Assembly: GCF_024168825.1 (NCBI RefSeq)
Contig: NZ_JALJWH010000001.1
Location: 4,526,001-4,590,000 of the forward strand
Direction of reading: 5' to 3'
Source of the DNA: Paenarthrobacter sp. A20
GTDB taxonomy: Bacteria > Actinomycetota > Actinomycetes > Actinomycetales > Micrococcaceae
Length of the DNA: 64,000 nucleotides
Positions 50,614-58,823 of this stretch are shown here, in pieces. Under the pieces are notes generated by a model. That model did no database searches and was not told the origin of the DNA. It saw nothing but the letters and a program-made list of their open reading frames with translations. A program made the translations under genes and the position numbers. Each line of letters starts with the position of its first letter. Position 1 is the stretch's first letter.

Positions 50614-51639
50614 ATGAAAATTGGCATTCTTACCAGCGGTGGCGACTGCCCCGGCCTCAACGCAGTGATCCGGGGAGCAGTCCTCAAAGGCATCGCCATC
50701 CACGGCCAGGAGTTTGTTGGCTTCCGTGACGGTTGGCGTGGTGTGGTTGAAGGCGACGTCATCGACATCCCCCGCACCATGGTCCGCGGTATTGCCAAGC
50801 AGGGTGGCACCATTCTGGGCACCTCCCGCACCAACCCGTTCGAAAACGGCGGTGGTCCGGATGTCATCAAGGCCCACATGGAGCGGCTGGGCATTGACGC
50901 CATCATCGCCATCGGCGGCGAGGGAACCCTCGCCGCAGCCAAGCGGCTCACCGACGCCGGCCTGAAAATCGTCGGCGTCCCCAAGACCGTGGACAACGAC
51001 CTCGACGCCACGGACTACACCTTCGGCTTCGACACGGCGGTCCAGATTGCCACGGAAGCCATCGACCGGCTCCGCACCACCGGCGAGTCCCACCACCGTT
51101 GCATGATCGCCGAAGTCATGGGCCGCCACGTCGGCTGGATCGCGCTCCACGCGGGCATGGCGGCGGGCGCGCACGCCATCCTTATTCCCGAGCAGAAGGT
51201 CAGCATCGAGGAAATCACCGAATGGGTCCAGGAAGCCCACGACCGTGGCCGTGCTCCGCTGGTGGTGGTTGCTGAAGGCTTCGTTCCCGAACACATGGAA
51301 TCTCCCCACTCCGAACGCGGCCTGGACACCTTCGGCCGGCCCCGCCTGGGTGGCATTGCCGACCAGTTGGCCCCGGAAATCGAGGCACGAACAGGCATCG
51401 AAACCCGCGCCACGATTCTCGGCCACATCCAGCGCGGCGGCGTCCCCACCGCCTACGACCGCGTCCTGGCAACCCGCCTAGGCATGGCCGCCATCGACTC
51501 CGTAGTGGATGGCCGCTGGGGCACCATGGTGGCCCTGAAAGGCACTGACATCTCCCACGTGGGCTTCGAGGAAGCCCTCGGCAAGCTCAAGACCGTGCCC
51601 CAGCACCGCTACGACGAAGCGTCGGTGCTCTTCGGCTAG
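50614..51639 (+). CDS. pfkA: 6-phosphofructokinase
   Basis: This 341-residue glycolytic enzyme phosphorylates fructose 6-phosphate. The nucleotide-site loop LTSGGDCPG (7-15) and catalytic PKTVDNDLD (123-131, Asp127) are clear. Residue 104 is Gly (GGEGT), typical of ATP-dependent enzymes. Residue 124 is Lys (PKTVDND), typical of the pyrophosphate-dependent/group III lineage where E. coli has Gly. ATP use is the more likely reading. It probably forms a unit with the GNAT gene 17 bases downstream. Confidence 0.93.
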   Translation: MKIGILTSGGDCPGLNAVIRGAVLKGIAIHGQEFVGFRDGWRGVVEGDVIDIPRTMVRGIAKQGGTILGTSRTNPFENGGGPDVIKAHMERLGIDAIIAIGGEGTLAAAKRLTDAGLKIVGVPKTVDNDLDATDYTFGFDTAVQIATEAIDRLRTTGESHHRCMIAEVMGRHVGWIALHAGMAAGAHAILIPEQKVSIEEITEWVQEAHDRGRAPLVVVAEGFVPEHMESPHSERGLDTFGRPRLGGIADQLAPEIEARTGIETRATILGHIQRGGVPTAYDRVLATRLGMAAIDSVVDGRWGTMVALKGTDISHVGFEEALGKLKTVPQHRYDEASVLFG

Positions 51640-51656
51640 TCGGCTAGGCTGAATCC

Positions 51657-52406
51657 ATGACTCTCGAGCCCACGTCCGCTGCCATCATCCAGCTGGCGTG
51701 GGCTCGCCATTTGGGGCTCGACGACGACGCTTTCGCCACCGCCGCGGCACGGGTCACCGCCTCACCGGCGGACCCGGGCGACCCCGCGCACCGCATCACG
51801 CTCGTGGACGACTCTGCGCGGGCCGTGGTCTTCCTGAGGCTCTTCGGGGTTTCGGCATTGGTGGGCCCACAGTGGGCACTGGACGCGGCCGCCGGACTGC
51901 CCGACACCGAGCTCGCCCAGCACGTCACGCTGCTGACGTTGACCCGCTCACACGGTGGGCACGGACTTGGATCAACCGCGTTGTTCTTCGCTGACGATTT
52001 ACCCCTGCAGCAACCTTCGGAAGACCTCACCGTCTCGCGGGGAAACCCCGAGGCGATCAGCCTGGAAGCGCTGTGTCCTCCTGACGACGTCAATGAGGTG
52101 GGGCTGCAAGGGCTCGAACACCGTTTCACCATCATGCACCCGGACGAGGAACTGCCCACCCCCGTGGCCTGCGGTGCGTACTCCGAATGGGAAGGCATCC
52201 TGGGCAACATGGGCGTCTTGGTGGCACCGCCGTGGCGTCGGCGCGGTCTGGGCACCTTGGCCGCGTCCATTGCAGCGCATGAAGCCTTGGCAGCCGGGCT
52301 GACACTCCAGTGGAAGGCCGACGTCAGCAACACCGGAGCGCTCGCAATGGCCCGCAGCCTTGGCTTTGCCACGGGCGGGCTCCACGCGAGCGTGCTCCTC
52401 GGCTGA
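51657..52406 (+). CDS. GNAT-family acetyltransferase
   Basis: This 249-residue protein has a C-terminal GNAT domain: VLVAPPWRRRGLGTLAASIAAHEAL (acetyl-CoA-binding RRxGxG loop, about 182-200) and NTGALAMARSLGFATGG near the end. The N-terminal 100 residues are less conserved. The substrate is not predictable. It follows pfkA and ends at a bidirectional terminator. Confidence 0.75.
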   Translation: MTLEPTSAAIIQLAWARHLGLDDDAFATAAARVTASPADPGDPAHRITLVDDSARAVVFLRLFGVSALVGPQWALDAAAGLPDTELAQHVTLLTLTRSHGGHGLGSTALFFADDLPLQQPSEDLTVSRGNPEAISLEALCPPDDVNEVGLQGLEHRFTIMHPDEELPTPVACGAYSEWEGILGNMGVLVAPPWRRRGLGTLAASIAAHEALAAGLTLQWKADVSNTGALAMARSLGFATGGLHASVLLG

Positions 52407-52416
52407 CTCCCCCGGA

Positions 52417-52475
52417 GTTTTTGTACAGATAATGCCCTTTAGGAGCCTTCTTAAGGGCATTAGGTGTACAAAAAC
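52417..52475. terminator. bidirectional terminator GNAT / MFS exporter
   Basis: Outer arms GTTTTTGTACA (52417-52427) and TGTACAAAAAC (52465-52475) and an inner AATGCCCTT/AAGGGCATT stem form one long hairpin with T runs on both strands between convergent genes. Confidence 0.88.
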
Positions 52476-52476
52476 C

Positions 52477-53997
52477 CTAGGTGTTGAGATCAGCCTTGGC
52501 GGTTTCCGCAGCGGAGCTGGCATTACCGCCCCACCCGCTGACGGCCTTCGGCTTGCCGAAGAACAGCGCCACAACCGCGCCCAGCAGAATCGCACAGGCG
52601 GGCAACAGGATGGCTTGGCTCATCGCCGTCGAGAATCCTGCATGAAGCGCTTCCGGCAGCACGCCGCCCATGGACGCCTCGCCGACAGGAGCACCGGCGG
52701 GAGCTGCGGGCAGTTCCGCTGCCAGCCGCGACTGGATCAGGGCAGCAATGGCCGCCGAACCCAGGACAGCACCGATCTGGCGCGTGGTGTTGAAGACTCC
52801 CGAACCTGCCCCGGCTTGGCGCGGTTCCAGGTTGCGGGTGGTCGCATTGGACACCGGTCCCCAGATGAAGGCGTTGGCTACGCCCTGCAGTGCGCTGGGA
52901 AGCAGAAACATCCAAATAGGGGTGTCCGGTCCCAGCAACGCCGCCGTCCAGAACAGGGCTCCGGCCATGCACACGAGGCCGAAGGCGGCAAAATACCGCG
53001 GGTTGGCTCGATCAATGAGCTTGCCCACGAACGGCGCCAGCGCACCCGAAATAACGGCCATGGGGATCATGAGCAGCGCCGACTGGGTGGGCGTCAGGCC
53101 GCGCACGGTCTGGTAATAGAAGATGGTGGGCAGCGGGAAGGCCGTCACCGTGAAGCCGACAGCCATGATGGTGCTGTTTCCCAGGGAGAAGTTGCGGTCC
53201 TTGAACAGGCCAAGGGGCAGCAACGGTTCCCCGCCACGGCGTTCGAGCAGCCACTGCCAGACGACAAAGAGCACCAGGACCACCAGCCCGGTGACGATCA
53301 GGCCCCAGACCGAAATGAAGCCGGTGACAGTCCCCCACTTGTACGTTTGGCCCTCCTGGATGCCAAAGACCAGCAGGAACATGCCGACGGCGGACAGCAC
53401 CACGCCAACGACGTCGAACGTGTGGCTGTGCGTGGTCAGTTTCGGCACGAACCGGGTCACCAGAATGAACGCCACAATGCCGATGGGCACGTTGACGAAG
53501 AAGATCCACTCCCAGCCCAGGCTGTCCACCAGCACACCGCCGAGGATCGGACCCACCAGGACAGCCATGCCGGCGGTAGCGCCCCATAGGCCCATGGCAG
53601 CACCGCGGCGGTCCGGCGGGAAGATGCGCGTGATGACGGCCATGGTCTGCGGGGTCATCATGGCCGCTCCCAGGCCTTGAACGGCGCGGGCGGCGATGAG
53701 CATGGTGACGTCACCGGAGAGGCCGCACCACAACGAGGCCAGAGTGAAGACCACAAGGCCGATCAGGTAGAGGTTCTTGGGACCGAACCGGTCCCCCAGC
53801 CTGCCGGTGATGAGCAGGGGCACGGCATAGGCCAGCAAGTAGGCGCTGGTGACCCAGATGACGGCGTTGATGTCCGTATTGAGGCCCTCCATGATCCGCG
53901 GATTCGCGACGGACACAATGGTGGTGTCGATGAGGATCATGAAGAAGCCCACCACGAGTGACCACAGCGCGGGCCACGGCTTAGCTACGTTTTCCAA
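52477..53997 (-). CDS. MFS drug exporter of the DHA2 (EmrB/QacA) family
   Basis: This 506-residue membrane protein has about 14 predicted helices, the number expected for DHA2 transporters. Motif A GRLGDRFGP (65-73) and motif C GPILGGVLVD are present, as is the N-terminal ILIDTTIVSVANPRI with its conserved aspartate. It is a proton-coupled multidrug exporter by family. It starts with TTG at 53997 after AAAGGA and overlaps the PadR gene by 17 bases, so the exporter is likely controlled by that repressor. Confidence 0.92.
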   Translation of the reverse strand: MENVAKPWPALWSLVVGFFMILIDTTIVSVANPRIMEGLNTDINAVIWVTSAYLLAYAVPLLITGRLGDRFGPKNLYLIGLVVFTLASLWCGLSGDVTMLIAARAVQGLGAAMMTPQTMAVITRIFPPDRRGAAMGLWGATAGMAVLVGPILGGVLVDSLGWEWIFFVNVPIGIVAFILVTRFVPKLTTHSHTFDVVGVVLSAVGMFLLVFGIQEGQTYKWGTVTGFISVWGLIVTGLVVLVLFVVWQWLLERRGGEPLLPLGLFKDRNFSLGNSTIMAVGFTVTAFPLPTIFYYQTVRGLTPTQSALLMIPMAVISGALAPFVGKLIDRANPRYFAAFGLVCMAGALFWTAALLGPDTPIWMFLLPSALQGVANAFIWGPVSNATTRNLEPRQAGAGSGVFNTTRQIGAVLGSAAIAALIQSRLAAELPAAPAGAPVGEASMGGVLPEALHAGFSTAMSQAILLPACAILLGAVVALFFGKPKAVSGWGGNASSAAETAKADLNT

Positions 53998-54610
53998 GGG
54001 ATTCCTTTGGCTTGTTTGAAAGTTCGGAGGGAGTTGTCAGGGGTTCGTCCCAGGGCAGCTGCCCGTTGCCCAACTCCTCAAGGAGGCCGCGGATCCACGC
54101 GATCTCCGTTCGGCGCATTGCTTGTTGGTACGTGATGTCTATCCAGTATTTGCGGTCCAGTCCCTTGGCTGTCACAGCAGCCTCAGCACGGACGAGGAAG
54201 TCCAGATCAGCGCCCAGGGCCACCACCCGTTCCGCCAGGAGTTCCATCACCACGTCAGCACGAAGGTGATGCGCCTCGGCAATGGCATGCGGAAAGAGGG
54301 GGTATTCGTTGACGGGGGTAGAGAGCATGGCTTGGAGCCGGGCATCGAGCGCTTGGTGCCCGGCGGAGGTGATCCGATACGTGGTCCGTTCCGGGCGGTT
54401 TCCTTCCCGTTCGGTTCCGGTTGCCTCAACGAATCCGTTCTCCTCCAGCCGGCCGACGGCGTGGTACAGCGTGCCGGGGCGTACTTTGACCAGCCTGTCT
54501 TCGTGGCGGGCCATCAGCACCTGGTACATCTCGTACGGGTGCATGGGTTCTTCTGCCAGGAGCGCAAGGGATGCGACACCGAGGGGCGTCAGGTCGGAAG
54601 CTTTGGGCAC
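53981..54610 (-). CDS. PadR-family transcriptional regulator
   Basis: This 209-residue protein has an N-terminal winged helix (1-90, MHPYEMYQVL, GTLYHAVGRLEENGFVEATG and TYRITSAGHQAL) and a C-terminal helical dimerisation domain characteristic of the larger PadR type (PF10400-like). PadR proteins usually repress an adjacent exporter and release DNA on binding a drug or phenolic ligand. It starts with GTG at 54610; the candidate operator lies 21 bases upstream. Confidence 0.92.
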   Translation of the reverse strand: MPKASDLTPLGVASLALLAEEPMHPYEMYQVLMARHEDRLVKVRPGTLYHAVGRLEENGFVEATGTEREGNRPERTTYRITSAGHQALDARLQAMLSTPVNEYPLFPHAIAEAHHLRADVVMELLAERVVALGADLDFLVRAEAAVTAKGLDRKYWIDITYQQAMRRTEIAWIRGLLEELGNGQLPWDEPLTTPSELSNKPKESLGKRS

Positions 54611-54630
54611 AGCTCACCCCTTTCCACGTC

Positions 54631-54665
54631 ATATATTCCACCACAACTATTCCATGTGGAATATT
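54631..54665. promoter_or_regulatory. candidate PadR operator
   Basis: The perfect dyad TATTCCA-TG-TGGAATA (54648-54663) and an additional half-site ATATTCCAC (54633-54641) lie directly before the padR start, overlapping where its promoter must be. Three TATTCCA half-sites in 31 bases suggest cooperative autoregulation. The next 57 bases (54666-54722) hold nothing recognisable. Confidence 0.6.
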
Positions 54666-54722
54666 AGGGCGCAAGTAAGCCCGGCCGCCTCAGCGACCGG
54701 GCTTGCCCGGCGATTGGTGTGC

Positions 54723-55151
54723 TTAGCCCAGGAGCGCCAGAATCTCAGACCGGGCAAACATGGCCGCGGCATCGCGCGCCGAGGGCGTTCCGGCGTCGGG
54801 GTCCGCTCCTGCGTCCAGCAGCACCCGGGCCACGCCCGTGTACCCCTTGAAAACAGCCCCTGCGAGGGGCGTCTGCCCGCGGTCGTTGGCGGCATTGGCA
54901 TCAGCCCCGTGGTGGAGGATCAGCTGCACGGCTTCCTCGTGCCCGTGGTAGGCAGCGAGCATCAGCAGGGAATCACCCGCGGCATTGGTCAGCGTGGCGG
55001 GTGCCCCGGCGGCCAAATAGCCGCGCAGCAACTCGGTATTGCCTTCACGGGCGGCATCGAAAAGGGCGTGGGCAAGCGCCAACGTTTCCTCGTCGGCGCC
55101 TGCATCGGGGCTTGTGGGCTCGGAACCTACAGGCTGGTTCAGTTGGCTCAT
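54723..55151 (-). CDS. ankyrin-repeat protein
   Basis: This 142-residue protein has about three ankyrin repeats: EGNTELLRGYLAAGAPATLTNAAG, DSLLMLAAYHGHEEAVQLILHHGADAN and GQTPLAGAVFKGYTGVARVLLDAGADPD. It has no signal peptide and is likely a small cytosolic protein-binding adaptor. It overlaps ygfZ by 4 bases (ATGA), so the two are co-translated. Confidence 0.88.
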   Translation of the reverse strand: MSQLNQPVGSEPTSPDAGADEETLALAHALFDAAREGNTELLRGYLAAGAPATLTNAAGDSLLMLAAYHGHEEAVQLILHHGADANAANDRGQTPLAGAVFKGYTGVARVLLDAGADPDAGTPSARDAAAMFARSEILALLG

Positions 55152-56233
55152 CGGTGGGGTCCCTTCAGGAATCCGGTCTGGCGCCCGACGACCTGGCCGG
55201 CGTCGGGGGCGACGATCACTTCCTGGGCAGCGACGTAAGGCTCCTCGCCGTCCATCACCGTCAGGGTTTCCTCCGCTGAAACGGAACGCTTAACCACGGC
55301 CAGAGCCACAGGTCCCATTTCGAAGTGCTGCGCCACCGATGTCAGAGTACCCACCTTGCGTTCCCCGGCAAATACAACACTGCCAACGGCGGGAAGCGTG
55401 TGTTGGGAACCGTCCAACTGCAGGAAGACGAGACGGCGCGGCGGGTGCCCGAGGTTATGCACCCGGGCGATGGTCTCCTGGCCCTTGTAGCACCCCTTGT
55501 TCAGGTGCACCGAGGTCCGAAGGAGATCCAGCTCGTGGGGGATGGTCTTCTCGTCCGTCTCGGCACCGAGGCGGGGTCGCCACGCCGCAATCCGCAGGGC
55601 ATCCGCCGCCAGGGAACCGGCCAACGGAAGACCTTCGACGGCGCTTTCCAGTTCGGCCGTCGGGACCAGGTATTCGAACCACGGACGTTCAAGTCCCGGG
55701 TGCGACTCCTCCGCGACGATGCTGTAGGCATAGCCGCCCGGGCTGACATGGGGCCACGGATCCTCCCAGACCAGGCGGGACGTCAGTTGCTCCACCGGCT
55801 TGGTCGAGCCGAGCACGGCCCACTGCTCCGAGACATCGGCGATCTCGACACGGAGCATGAACTTCATCCTGTTCAGCCACTCGGCCAAGGGCGCCGCTTC
55901 CGCGGTCTCCACGATCAGCCAGGTGGTATCGCCGTCGTCAATCACCCGGGCATCAAACTCAATGCGCCCCTGGACACTCAACAACAACAGCTCGCTGGCT
56001 ACCCCGGGCTGCAGGTTGGTGAGCTGCTGCGAGGACAAGGTGTTGAGCCAGCTCAGCCGGTCCGGTCCGGACACTGTCACCACACCGCGGTGCGAAAGGT
56101 CGACGACGGCGGTGCCGGTCGCCAGGGCGCGCTGCTCACGCAGTGGCTCGCCGTAGTGGGCAGCGACGCCGGCGTCCAAGCCGGTGTCCTCGACGGCGCC
56201 AGGGCGCGACAACAGAGGGCTCTTGTAAGTCAT
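55148..56233 (-). CDS. ygfZ: YgfZ/CAF17-family folate-binding protein
   Basis: This 361-residue protein has the YgfZ signature K-G-C-Y-x-G-Q-E (Cys248 in NKGCYKGQETIA) and a GcvT-like fold with early VVDLSHRGVVTVSGPDRLSWL. YgfZ/IBA57 proteins use tetrahydrofolate to support assembly or repair of certain iron-sulfur enzymes. The ATG at 56233 was chosen over a longer frame whose first 28 residues overlap intergenic repeats. It is co-translated with the ankyrin gene. Confidence 0.92.
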   Translation of the reverse strand: MTYKSPLLSRPGAVEDTGLDAGVAAHYGEPLREQRALATGTAVVDLSHRGVVTVSGPDRLSWLNTLSSQQLTNLQPGVASELLLLSVQGRIEFDARVIDDGDTTWLIVETAEAAPLAEWLNRMKFMLRVEIADVSEQWAVLGSTKPVEQLTSRLVWEDPWPHVSPGGYAYSIVAEESHPGLERPWFEYLVPTAELESAVEGLPLAGSLAADALRIAAWRPRLGAETDEKTIPHELDLLRTSVHLNKGCYKGQETIARVHNLGHPPRRLVFLQLDGSQHTLPAVGSVVFAGERKVGTLTSVAQHFEMGPVALAVVKRSVSAEETLTVMDGEEPYVAAQEVIVAPDAGQVVGRQTGFLKGPHR

Positions 56234-56255
56234 ATGTAGTAGAAGTCCTTGGGGC

Positions 56256-56302
56256 TCAGCGGTATTCCGCGGGTGGCAATATTTCAGTTCAGCGGTATTC
56301 CG
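56256..56302. repeat. 14-base direct repeat
   Basis: TCAGCGGTATTCCG occurs at 56256-56269 and 56289-56302 (period 33). The second copy encodes the last residues and stop of the flavodoxin-like protein, so the first is a duplicated gene end in the 55-base gap. Confidence 0.7.
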
Positions 56303-57011
56303 GGTTCTCGAAATCAAACCGGGTGCCCGCTTTCCATTCCTCAGGCAGGTTGCCGTAGGACGGAATGCCCCCTGCGTCGCGAAGGAGCTTGGCCATGTGG
56401 AGCAGGTTCCACGTCATGAAGGTGGTGTTTCTGTTAGTAAAATCACTCTCCGGGCCGCCGGATCCTTCGTCCAGATAGCTGGGCCCGGGACCTACTGGAC
56501 CAATCCATCCGGCGTCGGCCTGCGGGGGGATAGTGAATCCAATGTGCTGGAGGCTGTACAGCACATTCATGGAGCAGTGCTTGATGCCGTCCTCGTTGCC
56601 CGTGATGAGGCAACCGCCCACCTTCGGGTAAAACGCCCATTGGCCCTTGCTGTTCAGCTCGCCCGAATGGGCATACAGGCGCTCGATGAGTTTCTTGGTC
56701 TGGGACGAGTTGTCGCCCAACCAGATCGGTCCCGCGATCACCACGATGTCGGCGTCGCGGACATCCGGATAGATCTCCGGCCATTCGTCGCTCTTCCAGC
56801 CGTGCTCGCGCATATCCGGATATACACCACTGGCGATGTCGTGATCGACGGTCCGCACCAGCTTGGTAGTGACACCCTGCTTCTCCATGATGTCGCGGCT
56901 GATCCTGATCAGGCCATCAGTGTTGCTCAGCTGCGGCGACGGTTTCAGCGTGCCATTGAAGAAGACGGCCTTAAGGCCCTCGTAGCCCTCAGGCTTGAGG
57001 TGGTTGTTCAC
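56289..57011 (-). CDS. flavodoxin-like NAD(P)H-dependent oxidoreductase
   Basis: This 240-residue protein has a flavodoxin-like fold: an early LKAVFFNGTLKPSPQLSNTDGLI phosphate-binding loop, then DADIVVIAGPIWLGDNSSQTKKLIER and GGCLITGNEDGIKHCSMNVLYSLQHIGF, as in FMN reductases of the NADPH-dependent/WrbA group. It is probably cytosolic and FMN-binding. The electron acceptor is unknown. It is followed after 55 bases by ygfZ and may belong to the same transcript. Confidence 0.85.
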   Translation of the reverse strand: MNNHLKPEGYEGLKAVFFNGTLKPSPQLSNTDGLIRISRDIMEKQGVTTKLVRTVDHDIASGVYPDMREHGWKSDEWPEIYPDVRDADIVVIAGPIWLGDNSSQTKKLIERLYAHSGELNSKGQWAFYPKVGGCLITGNEDGIKHCSMNVLYSLQHIGFTIPPQADAGWIGPVGPGPSYLDEGSGGPESDFTNRNTTFMTWNLLHMAKLLRDAGGIPSYGNLPEEWKAGTRFDFENPEYR

Positions 57012-57061
57012 TATCTGCTCCTTTGCTGGTTGCGTACGGAACGAAAAGTGAGGCCTCGAGG

Positions 57062-57661
57062 TCAGGACACCTTATGGAGGAATGCCGAGGCGTGGGCTTC
57101 GAGTGCCTTGCCGCTGGCTGCAACGTCCCAGCGCCACAGGAGGTTGCCGTCCACCAATCCGAAAATCCGGGTGGCAGCGGTGTACTCCTTGGAGTGGCTG
57201 CCGCGCATCACCATGTCGGTGCTCAGTTGGATCTGCGGGCCCTTGATCTGGCCGTAGTAGAGCTCGGTGATGCCGCCGGGGTGGGCGATCGACACAGAGA
57301 TATCGAAGCCGCCGTCCTTGTTGCGGCGCTCCTCAACGTCATCGGCCGTCTTGAGCACCGGAACGATATCGGCCGGGATCAGCCCGGGGCCGCCGTCGCC
57401 CTCCTGGAGCTTCCGCTCCAAAGCCCAGAACCCGGTCTCAACCGTCAGCGGTCGCAGCTTTGTACCGGCGTCGTCAGCGAGCCAGGTTTCGGCCCGGTAC
57501 TGCAGGTACGGAAGACCGTTATGGGTGAAGGAGGCATGCTGGACAAAATGCTCCGAATCCTCGTCACCGCTGCCGAGCCGGCCGCGGCCCTCCCACTCAC
57601 CAATGAGCCAGGAAAGCGGGACGAGTTCAGGCGTCAGGTCTGTTGGGATCTCAATAGGCAC
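57062..57661 (-). CDS. nitrobindin / FABP-family haem-binding beta-barrel protein
   Basis: This 199-residue protein carries the family motif G-x-W-x-G-x-G at 21-27 (LIGEWEGRGRLG), the LPYLQYRAETWL strand and a late VAASGKALEAHASAFLHKV segment. Nitrobindins bind ferric haem in a 10-stranded barrel and may sense or scavenge nitric oxide or peroxynitrite. Related mycobacterial proteins occur in the same neighbourhood as glnR and mshD. Confidence 0.88.
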   Translation of the reverse strand: MPIEIPTDLTPELVPLSWLIGEWEGRGRLGSGDEDSEHFVQHASFTHNGLPYLQYRAETWLADDAGTKLRPLTVETGFWALERKLQEGDGGPGLIPADIVPVLKTADDVEERRNKDGGFDISVSIAHPGGITELYYGQIKGPQIQLSTDMVMRGSHSKEYTAATRIFGLVDGNLLWRWDVAASGKALEAHASAFLHKVS

Positions 57662-57697
57662 AACGACTACCTTGCGTGGACTGCAGGATCAGAAGGT

Positions 57698-57811
57698 TTA
57701 CTTCTGGCCCTGGAAAAGGCGGTAAACGACAAATCCTGCAAACCAGGCCATGGCAACGCTGGCCAGGCCAAGGAGAACGAGGAAGAAGATTTCAAATGCG
57801 AGTACAGACAT
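57698..57811 (-). CDS. 37-residue single-pass membrane peptide
   Basis: A short frame reads MSVLAFEIFFLVLLGLAS, continuing VAMAWFAGFVVYRLFQGQK. Nearly the whole peptide is hydrophobic, forming one membrane helix. A weak AGGAT site lies 8 bases before the ATG. It starts 16 bases after the stop of the upstream membrane protein and ends 36 bases before the nitrobindin gene, so it fits an operon. No family is recognised. Confidence 0.55.
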   Translation of the reverse strand: MSVLAFEIFFLVLLGLASVAMAWFAGFVVYRLFQGQK

Positions 57812-57827
57812 GATGCAATCCTAACCG

Positions 57828-58562
57828 CTAGTAGATGAGTAGTTTGTCTATGAAGTACGCCAAGGCGCCCACGGCCCAGACAGGGGCCACGCCCATGCCC
57901 ACGGCTGCAGGAATGTTAAGCCGTCCCCGCCGGAGAGTGGTCATCCGCCGGAAGCACACCAGGACCGAGCCGACCACGACGCCCACCAACGCTGCGGGAA
58001 GTACCGCGATATCCGAAAATACCAGGCCAGCCAGCGGACCCATGAGACCAGCCATCACCACGCCCAGGGGAGCAACGATACGGTCCGGCCAACGGATGAT
58101 CCCCACCAGCAGTGCCACCGCTGCGCTCAGGCCGGCCACCAGGACCATCTCCTTGACTCCGTTGAACCGGGCGCTGGCAATCCAGCCGGCGCCAAGGCAG
58201 TTCAGCAGAACGCCTGCGCTGCATCCGAGCGTTGATTCCAGTCGTTGGGCCTGGCCCGTGCCCCGCACGAGTTGGACCACGAACACCGCCATCACGCCCA
58301 AGGCAACAAAAGCAGGTGTTCCGTCCAGGAATCCGGGAGCAGGCAGGTAGGCGGCTGTGACAGCCGATCCCGCGCCGGCCAGTCCAATGACGGACGCCAA
58401 CGTCTTTTTGGCCGGGACGCCAAGGAAATGTGGCCAGCCAATGCCTACGGCCGCGGACGCCGCGATGCCAACGCCCACCATGGCCTCCCGGGAAACGAAG
58501 GTGCTGGACACGATGGCTGCGAGCGCCACGAGTCCAAATACCCCGATACTCCAAGACTTCAC
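57828..58562 (-). CDS. integral membrane protein, permease-like
   Basis: This 244-residue protein has about eight hydrophobic segments and short loops (VSREAMVGVGIAASAAVGIGWPHFLG near the start). The C-terminus FIDKLLIY is hydrophobic. Proteins of this kind sit beside glnR in other actinobacteria, but no transport substrate is known to me. It is transcribed divergently from glnR; the shared control region holds a long-spaced inverted repeat. Confidence 0.8.
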   Translation of the reverse strand: MKSWSIGVFGLVALAAIVSSTFVSREAMVGVGIAASAAVGIGWPHFLGVPAKKTLASVIGLAGAGSAVTAAYLPAPGFLDGTPAFVALGVMAVFVVQLVRGTGQAQRLESTLGCSAGVLLNCLGAGWIASARFNGVKEMVLVAGLSAAVALLVGIIRWPDRIVAPLGVVMAGLMGPLAGLVFSDIAVLPAALVGVVVGSVLVCFRRMTTLRRGRLNIPAAVGMGVAPVWAVGALAYFIDKLLIY

Positions 58563-58584
58563 TGTGTGCCGACCTCAATCCGAT

Positions 58585-58692
58585 GTGCCTTACGACCTCT
58601 CGACAATCCTGCCTTAAGCCGGCCCAATATGTCGTAATTCCAGCGCCTGCCTGTCACGAATCCATGTGTCGTAAGGCACTGATGGGTATACT
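58585..58692. promoter_or_regulatory. glnR control region: spaced inverted repeat and -10 element
   Basis: Perfect 12-base arms GTGCCTTACGAC (58585-58596) and GTCGTAAGGCAC (58668-58679) are 71 bases apart, one next to each divergent gene, and a third GTCGTAA lies at 58631-58637. A TATACT hexamer (58687-58692) follows the right arm and would start glnR transcription near 58699, so the arm occupies the spacer/-35 region. It looks like a repressor site with possible looping. Confidence 0.5.
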
Positions 58693-58823
58693 CAGACTTC
58701 AACAGCGCACTGTGTTCGCCGCGATCCCCGTTACAACGGTAGAGACGGACCATGCGCTGTGACCGACCGGTGAGACTCCGGTTTCGACGCCCGATGATGC
58801 GCGTACAGCCCATTGGAGGAACT

